Numbered from the stretch's first letter, positions 49,001-62,220 are shown. The stretch: DNA of 64,000 bases from Aphelocoma coerulescens (GCF_041296385.1 NW_027184085.1:52667109-52731108); one strand, 5' to 3'. Translations and numbers: made by a program. The notes: generated by a model not told the origin, from the sequence alone.

Positions 49001-52000
49001 CAGGCATTATCTTCTGTTCCTTGCTTAGATGAGTTGAGGCTCACATGCTGTCAGGGCTGTCATTCTAAGAAGAAACAAGTTCCCTGCTGTTGTCTCAGGA
49101 TAGGATGTGGATCTATTGTGGCTCTGCAAGCATGGAACTGTGGTCATGAGGAAGGTGTAAAAATTGGGGCATTCATAAGGTAAACAGCTATACCTGCTGC
49201 TGGGCACGTCTCGGCTGAACAAGTGGGAACTGCTGTTTTTTCAAAGGTATGGTGTCAATAAAGAGCATATTCTTGTCAAAAAAAGTTAACTCCCTGTCAA
49301 AATTGTGCATCTTTTCTTCAAAGCATGAAAAGACAATGCTCTCTCCTCAAAGATGAGTCATAGAAAGATTTTCTTTTTTTTTTTTTTAATTGGTTGAAGC
49401 GTTTACTTTTTTCCTTTACCTTTTTCTCAGAAGCATATGAAATATTTCAACTTTCCAAAACCACTCAGCTTGAAGGAAATCCCCATCCTGGGAGACTCCA
49501 GGCCAAGGTCTAATCAATATAAAGCAATCTGAAAATGAGAATTTCTGAGGTCAAGTGTGTGTAGTTGTGACCAATAGACCAATTCATTATGCAAATTTCA
49601 TATACTCATGAGGTTAAAGGAAGTTTGTATGTATACATATATGCATAGATATTTGTTCAAGACCAGAAAATCATATTGCAAACAGTAATTTTTATGTCTT
49701 TCAGAAAATATAACCCACAGATTCATATTCCTCTAAGGAAACTTACAGAGAAGAAGTAGGAATCAAAGTTTAAATGCCTAGCCAAATAAGGAACACAAGA
49801 AAAATTGTTTCTAGAGGCCTGCTAATTTTTCAATATGGATGATCCTTAAACATATTCTTATTTATGTGTTACCTGTGAGAAGGAAAATCGTGTTGACAGA
49901 AAATAGTGTTACAACTCTGCTTGAAAAGAATGACATTTTTCTAAGAACCTCCCTTACTGTTAATTGCTATTACCACTTTTCCCTGGATTATTCTCTCACA
50001 GCCCACGTACAATGTCTGAAGATAATTTCAAAATTATGGTTGTTGAAAACTTAAAACACTTAAAAAAAAGAGAAAGAAACAGTTTGTCAGTACTAGAGGT
50101 GTGGGCTAGAAACATGCCAGAGAGAAACTAGAGAAGGGAAGTAAGAACCTGCTTTTAGGGCTCTGAAGTATACCAAGTGGACATCATCTAGGCTTCCTCC
50201 GCATGCAGTCATTTTCTTTTCTTAATTGCCCAGTCAGGAATCAACCCTGTACAGGAAGCTTAAGTTACATTTTTCAAATTCATCATCTCCCACAGTGCAT
50301 TCTTAAACTTTATTAAGGCAACCCCATAAAAATCCCACCCTGTCATATTTCAAAGTATAGAACCTTGCTGGTGCTTCATACCTGGAACTGAAGGATTTTC
50401 CTTTCTATTCTGCTACCATTTTCAGTAACAAGGAGAGGAGATGCTTTTCCTTTTGACACACACCTCTTCATTTTGCTCAGTGTAGAATTGGTCATTACAT
50501 CTAATATCCTGAAGAAGATTTATGTAGATAAGGGTTACATGAGTAAGAGTCTCCCAATTTGAGCTACACTGTCCAGCCAAATGAATTGCTAGTGCAACAG
50601 GAATTTCTGAGTCTGAGGTTCCTTTGCACCAGACACTCACAAGAGAAATATCAGTGGCTTTATAGACATGCAGATAGTATCCCCAGCTCAGTTACTTGTG
50701 AGTACAAGACAAGTAAAAGGTGAGAAAATATGCCATTCAGCTTTCCTGGAAAGGGTAAGGGATGAACAAGATAGCAGAAGAGTTGCTGCACTTCCAGCAT
50801 TATGGCACTTTGCTTGATGATTTGTAAGGTGATCTAGGAAGACCATATTAGTTAGAATTGCTCCTACTAAGTACATAAACATGACATCACTTTGTTTCGG
50901 AGAAGTACAAATAAGGATGCTAGTAGAAGCTCAAAGATATACCAAACACTGGATAATTTAGAGGAGGGGAGAAATTTGGAGGAAAATGGATGCAACTTAA
51001 CGTTCAGCTTCTGCATTTCTGTCTTGGGAGAAATCAGACTATGAGCTCCACCTCATGTTTTGGGCTGACCAAGCATGGCTCATAGTGGGGTGGTTTTTTT
51101 TTGTTACCTCTTCCTTATTCCCAGCACTGGATGGACCTCTTCAGCTTTTCAGCTCTTTCTGCTCTTGAAGGCTTGAACCTTAGAGGATATACTATTTACC
51201 TGTCTCAGGTGCAGCTGAAGAAAAGAGTGCTCTTTCCTTTCCCTGTTGTGTCATTTCAGAAGTTCCTTGCTTGATATCCTCTCAGCAATACAACTGATTC
51301 CTGTGGCACTCTGAGTGGATGAAGTGAGAAACTGTATCAGGAGAGAGCTTATGTTAGGTGGGAGTTAATGTCTTGGCTGAGGAGATATGTGGTGGTGGGC
51401 TTTCATCCTACATCTTCTGTCTTACAAACTACCATTTCTGAGACTGCTTACTGTGCACAGAACTAACTTCTTTGAGAAATGTTTTGCCAAAATTGTGGTA
51501 TTTTTTGTCAACAAGATCAGCGTGGTCAAAATGGTCTTAGTAGACAGGAGTTGTAGTACAAAGTGGTTAGCTTATTCAACTGATATGATTTTTCATATTT
51601 CATAGGTGTTATCAATAGGGTCACTCAGTTTTCTGTACCTCAGATGCTCATGTTTCTAAAATTTCTGTCCAGGACAATTCTTTGAAGGCAGTCTGTAAGG
51701 CTCAGGTAGTGCAGGGCTCAGCTGGGGCTGGTGAAAGGCAAACTGCCTTGACTGGGCATTAGTCCAATGAGGTGGCTTATCACCTGGCCTTTGGGTAAAG
51801 CATTTACTCTTTGGTTGCATTACAGAGCAAAAGAAGTAGTGCTTCAGAATAATGGTGTCTGGTGAAAATAAGAAAAATCAGCACCCGAAACAAGATGAGG
51901 GTGGCAATGTGGAACAGAACAGAGTGGGAATCTGTGGGCCAGGAGAAGAGTGTATGTATTTAGCAGGGACTGAATAAAGTATAAAGGAAGAAATGTGACA

Positions 52001-54000
52001 TCAAATTTTTGTAACATGAGAACTCCAGGGGAGCTGGTTTTCTCAAAAGTATCTAACGATAAATACTTGTCAAAAAAAGTTTTCATGAAAAGCATAATTT
52101 TCAAATGAAGTGCTGTATATTTTATTTTTTGGCAAATGTTAATTTTTATCAAATTTGGCTTTTGGTGAAGATAATTTTTTTCATATTTTTGTCTATATTT
52201 TTTCTCTTTTTAAACTCTGAACCCCACCCCCACCAAACAGAGAAATATTTGTTTAAATCTCCAAGAGATATGAAAACTTTTGTTCTGTAACAATGCAGGA
52301 AAAAAGAAGCTATCAAAGTGAAAGAGATGAGCTTTAAAGACCATGACATAGAGCTCGTGATTATCAGTGAGGATGCTCTGCTTTGAGTTCAATATGTGCT
52401 TAATCTTTTCAGGAGCAAGGAGTCTTTGCTGAATTGAAATCTATAAGTCAATTTCTATCTTTTTCAGGTTTTTATTTCCTAGCAACACTTCCTAGCTCTG
52501 AATGCAGTCTCTAATGAGTTGAGCTCACATGAGAGATAAAATTTTGTATATTGTGACACTAATAAGTGTGATTTTGGAGAAGTTTTTTTTCTTAGTGAGG
52601 AGATATACCTGTTACGGGACATTGCACAAATACTGCCTAAATACAGGATATTTTTTAGCCAACAGAAGGTAAGAGTTTTATTGTAAAAAAAAAGTGTCAA
52701 AAGAAAATGTAGTGATTCTGCCCAAGAAAAGAGGAGAAACAGAGCAATTTTTACCCACTGAACTCAGTTGCTAAGTTGGTGATAAAGTTACTTGACTTGA
52801 AAGAGTACAGAACCATTAGTGTAAATATTCTTCCTTTTCTCAAGAAGTGTTCCATGTTCCTGGGACCATGACTTGCTTTTTTTGTCAGAATAAAGATGGG
52901 CATTAGAGGACATTTCCAAATTATTTCCAAATCAAATTTACAGTGGTCAGAGGGAAGCCGTGACTCTCGGTTCTAGTCTGTCTTCCTCATCACGTCTGTC
53001 TTCACGGGGAATTAAGGTGTCCGTGAAGCTAACATTGACCTGAGCCCAGAGGAAGTCTTGGTGTTTGCACTGTATTTTGGCTGAACCACTCAAGGCAAGC
53101 AGACATGAACACGTGAGACTGAAAAAAACTGCCTGTGAGGGATGGAGGTCTGTGATATTCCAGTCTCTATTGTTGGTCCTATCTAATATGCAGTGTTAAG
53201 AGAATGCTTTCATTTGCTACAGCCAGGGCTCTGCTATGTGTGTTTGTTTGTGAATGTGTGTGTTTGCGTAATCAGAACTAAATGATATTAAATGAAGTTT
53301 TCTTGCCCTCCCGAGGACTCTGTATTAAACACTTCCAGATGGCTCAGTGCTGGAGACAGAAGAAAGTGTAACCATAGTGATGGAATGGAAATTATTTCTT
53401 TGTTCCTAGGCTGCAGTATCCTACAGACACTGCTGTTTTCAAGGTCAAATATATATTAGAAAGAGATAAAAAATGAAGAAAAATATGCTGGCTTAGCTAC
53501 AAAAGCTAATTTATTTTATGCATTATAAATTGTGTTAAAAATTACTAAAATGAGATTTCTCAGCAAGAACTAAATGTGTGGTTTCACAAAACTAATTTCC
53601 AAAGATGAACGTGATTACAGAATTTAGGTTTAAAAGCTTTTCAGAGAAAACAGCAAAGCTATCAATTACCAGATTTCAGTGGTGCTTCTGTCAGAAATAT
53701 AATGGTAATTTTAGCATTCTCCTCAGCATTTAGTAAATTAAGAATGTCTGATAACAGATCAATTTATTGGAACATTATTTAATTTAATGAAACACGATCC
53801 ATCAAGGAATGTTAATCAGTCTTTAAAAAAACCCCATTCTGGCATCTCTTTCAAAATGGCAGAAATAGTAGGACCCTGACATGGTGAGATGACAGTTGTA
53901 ACTTTGAGGATTTGAGGTTAAGATTGAGCACTCTTCTGAAGAAGCAGAACCCCTTCTTGTCAAGGTTTTTCCCAATACTGAGCTCTGACATGTAGTGTTG
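46001..54000. other. Unique AT-rich DNA, no gene seen
   Basis: No transposon or exon is recognised. The minus frame 46874-47227 (117 codons) includes a hydrophobic middle segment, but it has no known motif and a neighbouring plus frame (47374-47613) is of similar quality. A T15 run lies at 49373-49387. CCAAT boxes and an octamer motif ATGCAAAT cluster at 49571-49596. A TG/TTTG-rich tract lies at 53237-53270. Confidence 0.4.
49373..49387 (+). repeat. Poly(T) run, about 15 bases
   Basis: A continuous T run in a T-rich stretch. Confidence 0.9.
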
Positions 54001-54192
54001 CTATGCTCTCTTGAAAGTATCTTGCAGCAGGTATCCCTGCCACCCCTTCAGTTACTCTGGTTCCTTGCTCTGTGCCTTTTGCAGAAGTGGATGAATATGC
54101 ACAAAATGCTGTTCCCATTATGATGCTCAAAGTCAGCGTTAAAAATGCTAAAGATCAGAAGTTTTAATCAGAAAATCAGAATCAGAAGATTA

Positions 54193-54208
54193 GCAGATCT
54201 GCAGATCT
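54193..54208. repeat. Tandem GCAGATCT with 14-base palindrome
   Basis: GCAGATCT occurs twice head to tail, creating the perfect palindrome AGATCTGCAGATCT (54195-54208). It follows several scattered ATCAGA units from 54154 on. Confidence 0.9.
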
Positions 54209-57200
54209 CCAGAGTCTGTCCCCTCTGTCCTGGGGAAGTACACAAAGCAGGCTTTCCATTACTTGTGCTTCACTGCACTTCAAGGCTTGGCAGCAGGCAA
54301 GGCAGAATTTCTTGTGGAGGGAGCAACACATAAGATGTGTCCTGACAAACTTGTGGTGAGTTTGAGGGAGTGCAGATGTGGCAGTTAAAATCAAGCTTTT
54401 TGTTTGCAACTGAAGACTAAAGAATTCTTCTGTATGACTCACAATTTTACTCAGAGTGATTCATTGCAGAAAGCCCATTCTCCTCCACCTCCATAGTACA
54501 GATGTGGGCCAAAGCTGCTATGTCTGCTGTGGCGTGCCAGGAGACAGTCAACTGAAAGGAGCAGAGGCGGCTTGCAGAAGAAGCAAGGAGATCCCAGAAT
54601 GAGCAATCAATCAAATAAATTTTGTGAGTCTCTTCAGCCAAACATGCCTTCTTTCTTTGAACACACCCCTTTGCTTGCCTTTTCAGCCTCATGGTGGGGA
54701 AAGTTCCTTTGCATTAGCCAGGTTAAAACTACAGGAACAAGTCTAAACAAATAATCCAGCTCCCAACCAAAAAGGACAAAGAATAGGAGGCCATGGTCAC
54801 AGAGGCATTGAAGCTTGCTCTCCTGTGACAGCCATTACTGAAACAGTGTTATAAGCATTGTTGTCTGCTCCTAAGCAGATTTATGCATCCTGTATGAGTG
54901 CAAATGAGTATGCTGAACTTGTATTTTGATAATTCAGGGATCTTAAATATTCAGTCAGAGCATTGGTTCATTTCTTTTCTCCAGATATATATAACTCTGA
55001 TGTGAACCTGAAGGACCCCAATACACCCATTAGGAGAGCAAAAACTGCTATAATATCTGTAGGGGGGAGGGTCTGGCTTTCCTAGGATATTTTAAATAAA
55101 ACAAAGTTTTGATGTTACCAAATTTCTTTGTGATTTTGTTTCTTGTCAGGAAAAGGCGTTTACAAGGTGACATTTGACCAGTAAGACAACATTTGCCAAC
55201 AGAGAATGAAGGGAACAAGGGGGCTGAGATGACTGAGGCAGGGAGGACGGGATGGCTAAAGGAAAAAGAAAAACAAATAAAAATCAGCTGATGCTTGTCC
55301 TTCCTACTGTATTAAGGGAATGGACTCCAGCCATAGGAGCTGCTGCCAAGGATGGTACTGCCTCCATGACTCTAGGAATGGAAACAAACTGATCTGTGCC
55401 AAAAACAAGTAGCCCTTCTCTTTGGGGTGATGAAGATTTTTCCTATTCTGTACCTCTGTCTACCATATTTGAAGGTCTTTGGAAACAGCTGAGTTTAAGT
55501 GGAAAGCACTCACCCTGAGCTGGGTAGCTGAGACATTATCTGCTTTCCACAGAGAGCACTAGTCGATATCACAACCTGACTCTGTGCTATTGGTTTCTGG
55601 GGGATTTTGTGCTTCAGTCTTTGTCACACTTGCATCATCTCTTAATAAACTTCCCTCTTCAAACTATTAGTGCCTAAACACTTGTGAGGAGGAAAGGGTG
55701 CAGAGGACTGAAGGAGTTGCAATACTAATATCTACATCTGAAGCAGCTCTCCTTACTAATCTCCATATAGTCTGGAACGGAATCATATGATTTTGTGACT
55801 TTTTCCTCACCTGGAGAGGTATCATCTCCCTGCCATGTGTATTCTCTGTGCTGCCAGAAAGACCTGTTTGGTCTTCTTAGTACTTGGAATAATCCCCAAT
55901 GCTTTTCTGACGACTGCTTCTTGTATAACATGTGGGAATGTCATCCAGAGACCCAGTTTCCTCTGTATCACAAAAATTAATCATAAAAATTATGTAGTTC
56001 TCAGGATATGCTCCCACCTTCATATAGTGACTGTTTTAAACAGGTTGGAAGAACTGAGCTTCCAAAGAACCATTTCACTCCACTGACCACAAAGAACATC
56101 TAAACATTGATCAAATGTAAGCATTTACTTTCTAATGGCTACTGAAATTAGTACCTTTCTGTTGAGTGCCCTGCAGAGACAATCCAGGCCCACTTCCTCA
56201 TGGCACATTAAGATAACCACAGTTCAGTTCTGGAGAAGGGTTTGATTTGATTTTTTAGTACTGAAACTGCCACCTGATCTTGATATTGATTTCCTAAATC
56301 AAAGACAGCTTTTCTCCTTGTGCATACTTCACTAAAATTCAACATGCTTTATTTAAAATTATTTTAGAAGTACAAGAAACTGATATTTTAAATACTTATT
56401 TTCAAATAATTAAATAAATGAATTTTGAAATAGATATGACCCTCTTTGCACTATAAACAGCTTTTACATTGGAGAGGTTACACCATGGATGCGTATTTGC
56501 TTGGGCGACAATGTGGATGTGGAGTGTGGTGATGGTTTCATCAGAGCAGCACAAGAGCAGACCATCTGTTTTCACATGGCACTGATCAAATTATCAGGGA
56601 TTGTCTGAAACTGACTGATGGTCTTTCTGTTACCTTCCAACCCGACATTTAAAAAGTAACTAATGGCCGCCAGTGCCACACATTTGTGGCTAGCCAATCT
56701 GAAACATCATAAAAGGTTTGGGGGTTGAAGAACAGGTGGTATGTGGGCAGGATGAGAACCAGGGTTGGTTCAGCTGTGCAGAAGCAAGGTGAAAGAGAGC
56801 CCAGTTGGTGGTTCTCACCATATTCATGTGCAAAATGTTTATGACACCTGCCATCTGTAGCAAAGCTGTCTTGAACACCAAGAGGCTGAACTTACTTCAG
56901 TGACGTGTGTGGGATCCAAGGATGTCTCTGTGTGCAACCGGCCAGGATGATGCAGCTGCTACCTGACTTTGTTTCTGCCTCTTACCTGCAATTCATAAAC
57001 CTCTGTTCATTTAAAGGTGCTGGATGGAAGATGCCTGCATGCCATTCTGGGTCTTAGCAATGCTGATTTTCTGGTATTTTTTAGATAAGAAGTTGGAAAG
57101 TATCATGGGGTTTAGTATGCTCTAAATACAACTCATTATTATGTTAAAAACTCAGCTCTTTTTCTCTACAAAGAGATTGAAAACATAAGTACATAATCCT

Positions 57201-58268
57201 TTCACAATCTGAGTAACTCCTTCATTCAAATAATTTACCACTGTTGTAATAAATTAATTCTGGCGTGAATACAGAAGCAGATGAGTGTGAGAGAAAGGGA
57301 GGGGGGAAAATGCAATGCTCTCTCTCTGGTTAAGGTTCCCATTTCTGCATCCGTCTCCCATGCTATGACTTCTGGGGGTCCCCTCATGGCCCTTCTGTTG
57401 TGTGGAGATCTTCTTGGTGAGACAAACAAAGAGCACTGCCTTATGTCAAGGAGACAGACATCTGTGTGTGAAATGGCAGGGGGTCACTCTGGCAAGAAGG
57501 AACAGAAAGAGGAGCAGTAGGGCAAGATTTTTTCTGAACTATTGCAAAGGATGAGAGGTTTAGGGACAGAGTCAGAGGCAACATGAAGTATTTTATCACT
57601 TCATAAGCTATCAGGCAGTACTTGACAGTGCTGCTAGTTTCCTCAGCAAATTAGTGGGTCCATTTGCCACTTCAAAATAATGATTCACGTTCTAAATATG
57701 TAATAAAGACACCGACAGTGCTTGTCAAGGAATAATTAATTTAGACTCTGTTCAGAGAAATAACTACTGATGCTTCAACTGCCATGTGGTGTCAGCAGAT
57801 AGAGCAGTTGTGTTTACACAGTCTGTGGGCCACTGTGCTGCAAAACTCCCTCCTTGGTCATGAGTTTGAGCAGCAGGGGTGTGTGCCAAAGCCAGGATCA
57901 ACAGAGAGGAAAAATATTTCGGAGTTCAGTTCAACCATATGAAGTTTAATGTGATGGTGGGATACTAAGAAAGGTTTGTCATGAAGAGACGAGGCAGTGG
58001 GAATGTCTAGAGATAAGGAAAGGTGTACTTCTTCTATGGCTTTTGGGGATTTTTGTGCAGACATTGTGAAGTTATATTAAAGTTAGAATTCCAGTTAAAA
58101 TTCATTAAAGATACCCAGAAGGATGTCTAAATCCTATGTCTTCAAAAGGAAACTGATGAGATTTCAAATCTCCAAGGTCATCCTCTTTCTCCAGAATGAA
58201 AAAAAGACCAAAACCTGTACAAAGAGGCTGAGAACCAAAATGGAATCCTGGTCTGGCAGCAGGCCTTG

Positions 58269-58293
58269 TGTCTGTAAACACTGTCTGTAAACA
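58269..58293 (+). repeat. Tandem TGTCTGTAAACA, two forkhead-like sites
   Basis: TGTCTGTAAACA occurs at 58269-58280 and 58282-58293, with a 13-base period. Each copy holds TGTAAACA, the core bound by forkhead proteins. Regulatory use is not shown. Confidence 0.8.
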
Positions 58294-58679
58294 GTGATGC
58301 AGGTTTTCTCATGCCCAGTGGTAGCCTTTCTGGCCCAGCCTGGCTTTAAAACAATGTGGCAACAAGATTTGGACATAATTCTGGAAAAATAGTGAAAACA
58401 ATAATGGAAATTTATCCTTCAGATCAACAGAAACATCCTAATACATTTCTTTCCCTTCTTGCCATTGATTTAACAGGAATGGCTGGCAAACTGCATTGCA
58501 AGTTACTACTAAAAATGAAATGCAGTTTAGTTGAACATGCCTTATCAGGATTGCAGTTGGTCAGATTAATGCAAAATCAGCCGCCATTTAAGTAAAACAG
58601 AAGGGAGCAGTCAATTACCCATTTATATGAACTGTAAAATCACTGTTGACTGTGCTACATGTTTCTCCCTCTCTTCCCT

Positions 58680-58694
58680 CACACACACACACAC
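58680..58694. repeat. (CA)7 microsatellite
   Basis: About seven CA units. Confidence 0.95.
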
Positions 58695-59106
58695 TCTTCC
58701 TTTTGTGCTATGGAGAATTTGTAGCTAAATCAAAATAAGTTCAGTTGAATATAATTTCAGATGTCATTTGGCTATGAGAATTTTTTTGCTCTGAAGAACA
58801 GGCCAGAGCATTTTTTCTCTTGAGAACATTGTCATGAAAACTCGTCTGTTTGATTGGCCATGACTGTTGATGGAATTCTAGTTTTAATTCTACCTCAGGC
58901 TGATAGAGTATGAGACTGTCTCTCCTTTTCTCCTAAATTTTGGTGCTTCTAGAAAAGACTGAGATCCCATGACATGGCAGTATTTTTGACTTGTATATAG
59001 ATCAGCAAAGTGAGGACCAAGAGCGGATCAGTTCAGGAAGATCTTCATGTTCCAGTGAGGGCTCACAGATCCTGTACAGCCATACCTCTAACTTCTGAAA
59101 AGGAAG

Positions 59107-59122
59107 GATGATGATGATGATG
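59107..59122. repeat. (GAT)n microsatellite
   Basis: Five GAT/ATG triplets. Confidence 0.9.
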
Positions 59123-61331
59123 AAAAACAGTTCTTATATTGCTGCAGAAACAGGGCACATATTCTGCATGCCTTGAGGGATACAAAGAGTGCTTTTATAG
59201 GGATTTGAAGACAGCGAATTGAGTCAGGGGAAGATGAAAGAGTTCTGAATTGCCGATAACTATTTCATTACTTTACATGAAAATGTCATGTTTCCTTTCA
59301 ATGACAGCTATACTGCCAATCTCCCTGAACACAGCCTCCATGAGACTAACACAGAGAAAATATTTTGGTTCTGATGTTGGAACAAGCAAGTCAGACACTG
59401 TGCAATGCTGGATGCTCTACTAGGGTTTCTGTCTATTCCTATATTCTTTAAAGGTATGGTTTCAGGACTGAGAATGGATTTATTTGAGGCAATGATGCAG
59501 TTCATGAACAAAGGCATGTTTATAACTAGTTTTCAGAATGGAAACATAAGTCATTGGGAGTATACAAAGCAGAACTAAGTCTTACTTTTAAAAACTGCAG
59601 CAATGAAGAGAACTTGAACAGATTTGGTAGGGACTGAAATTATAGATTTTGTAATGGCATGTATTGACTTCTTCATCTCTCATCTGAATGTAGCTGGTGT
59701 TTCATTGGTGGCTGTCTCAGTATTGCTTGTCAGCCTTTCTGAAACGAGTTTGTGTTATTAGACTGTCTCTTCAAGTAGAACATCTGTCTAGAACAAATAA
59801 CTTGGCTAGCAGAGTAGCTGTGCTTAGCTTTTATTCTTCGTAGGCCTGTTCATTGGACCAGAACTCAACAAGATAGTAGGAGCATGGCATGAGGATTGAT
59901 GTGCAGCACTGTACAGAATTCTCCTTATTATCTGCTCAGGTCCTGGCACACTGCATGAGATGTTTTCATGTTATGTCCATTCACGGTTTCATTCACAGGG
60001 TCAGCCATGCGCAGCTTTGTGGCAGATTGCTCGTGACACAGGCACACAGAGCAAGGCTGACTTTACAATACTTTGCCTCCATGCACTGTCTTCTTGTCTA
60101 CTTGAATGGAAATATTCACACTCAAGTGTGTCAAGCACCATCAGGTCACACCAGAACACAAAAACATGTGCTGGTACTGGCAGGGCTGAAAAGAAGCTGG
60201 TGTTAAGGAAAATTTTGTTGAGAAATGTTAGTATGTTTTAATTATGCTTTAATGAAGTATGTCTGCTATTATCACTTACACACATGAATTATTCCAACAA
60301 AACATAATCCTTTCTGTTGAAATATTTTGTCAGGAAAAAAATTTGATCCTCTGGACATGAAAAGAGAAGGACTAAACTGTGGCAAATGCTAGAGGGAAAA
60401 GAAATTCTCTTAGGCTGTCCAGACCAGCTCAAAAATGCAGAGAATCAGTGTATAAACAGCACTGAAACTCCTAGCAATCACAGTATGGTTCACTATTTGT
60501 TTTTTCATTACTTTTTATTTTTTAAATTTATGCCTTCCCACAGTATGTTATTTCATAGACCAACAGATAATACTACCATTGTTATCATCAGCTTTCCCCC
60601 CAAAAATTTCCTTTCCCAAAATGTATTCTAGTATAATTTCTCAGATGTATCAAATAAATCCTGGCTCTGAATGGAATTAAACATTCAGATACATGCAAAG
60701 TGCTAGTTAAACAGACAAGAGAGAAGGAAAAAGAAACCCAGATAACTTTGTGGTTACTCATCTGTTTAAAAAATTAAGTTCTGGCAATTGTCATATGTGC
60801 AAATTCTCATCCCTCATATATTTGTTCTCTCTCTCTCTGAAGGCACCCTTAACTTGCCACTTAAATTGTCAAAATAATTTGCAAGAAGCATGCCAGCATC
60901 CCTTTAGTGGTGATAATTCATTTGGTGGGGGGTTTATAGGAAAGGCTACAACAGCTGGATGGTGTTAGGACTGAATAGCTCATTCTTTCTTATTCCCCCC
61001 TTCCAGGGAGTATGAGAAGAAACTAAGTGAGGGAAAGATGGAAAGTTCCTCAACAGGTGAAAAATATGAAGGCTCTTCTTCCTATATTTTTTACTTAGCC
61101 AACTGTGTTGTTAATGTCTTATCTTGCCTTTAAGTATTTTTCACAGTGCAGAAGTGGCACTTTATTTCCAGAAACCTTACTGTGTGGAGTCTTCCCTGCT
61201 GATAAGCAATTGCTGGAGCCAGGAAGCAGAGAAGCAGCATGAAAACCTGTGGTAATCTGAGTTAACTTGATGCACCACTAAAGGACAACACTGTTATTTT
61301 GAGAATTAAACATAGGTGCAGCTGGCAGGTG

Positions 61332-61995
61332 TGTTACATGAAGATGCTGCACTGCCTTTTGCCAGCAAGGGCACCAGTGTCCTGCACAGGGCCCATGAGA
61401 GTCCTTGTGAGTGTGTCTCAGTTTTGGAGACAGAACTTCAGGTGGAAACACTCCAGAGTGAGTGTCTCATCCAAAGGGAAAAGGGCTTCCCCCTTCTCCT
61501 CCACCAATAAGACAAGTGGGTCACAGCAAGTGAAAGTGGAAAAAACCAAACTGTTTATTAATACCAAACAAAACAGGGTAGAACAGGGGAAAAAACCCAA
61601 AACCTCAAAATACAACAAATTCCCGGAGAGGGAGCAGACACGCGGGCTCGGACCAGCTGGGGCCACCCTGCGGGCCCGCCGGGGCCACCTGCAGGCTCCC
61701 CGGACCGGCGAGGAGGGAAGGGAGGCAGTGAGGCAAGGGAAGGGGAAAAGAACAAGAAAAAAAGCCCAGCAGAACCTTTTCCCACTAGCCGGAACACAAA
61801 GGAAACCCAAAGAGCAGCACAGCGCTCCCGGCACACTCCCTCCCGAGCCCGCAGAGCCCCCGAGCCGCTGGGCCCGGCCGTTCATCGGCCCCGCACTCGG
61901 TCCTGTGGCCCCGGGTCCATCGTAAAGAAACAGCGCCTTGGGCACTGAGCGGATGGGTAAGGAATAAAGCGGCTTCGTAACATCACCCCAGGACA
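61332..61995 (-). mobile_element. Solo LTR of the TGTCCTGGGGTGA type, younger copy, minus sense
   Basis: This 664-bp LTR has intact edges: on the plus strand it starts TGTTACATG and ends CCCCAGGACA. GGTG lies directly on both sides (61328-61331 and 61996-61999), a 4-base target-site duplication, so both edges are well placed. A minus-strand AATAAA (complement of 61554-61559) is followed by a GU/U-rich stretch, which sets the sense. The part at 61620-61925 is very GC- and CpG-rich, unlike the flanks, so few CpGs have decayed. That supports a younger age than the relative at 13092. Two long frames overlap almost fully here on opposite strands (61299-61925 plus, 208 codons; 61418-62017 minus, 199 codons). 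This is expected from GC-rich DNA with few stops, and neither resembles a viral protein. With no internal region, it is a solo LTR formed by LTR-LTR recombination. Confidence 0.9.
61620..61925. promoter_or_regulatory. CpG-rich island inside LTR
   Basis: This 300-bp stretch is rich in CG dinucleotides (for example CGCGGGCTCGG at 61641-61651 and CCGAGCCGCTGGG at 61860-61872), in a window that is otherwise AT-rich and CpG-poor. It lies in the U3/R side of the minus-sense LTR. It could act as a promoter or a methylation target, but no transcript is known from the sequence. Confidence 0.6.
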
Positions 61996-62220
61996 GGTGT
62001 GAGGTGTGAGAATCCATGCCAGGAGATGAGACAACAGGACTGAGTGTCTGCTAAGGCCCCACAGTCTTGTTCTCAGAATTTGTCAGATCTTATTTTTAAC
62101 TGACTTGTTCAACATTTGGAATAGGGTTAACACAAACAAAGGTGTCAAGACAGACCTTCGGGAAACTTCACAAAGGGCATTCCTCCTCTCCTGGCGTTAT
62201 GTACTGGAAATAGGTGGCTA

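Larger units (their letters stand above)
54001..61331. other. Unique AT-rich DNA, no gene seen
   Basis: No exon or transposon is recognised. Local structures: repeated ATCAGA and a 14-base palindrome near 54160-54208, a doubled TGTCTGTAAACA at 58269-58293, a (CA)7 run at 58680-58694 and a (GAT)n run at 59107-59122. The plus frame 59889-60206 overlaps a frame in another phase and is treated as chance. Confidence 0.4.
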
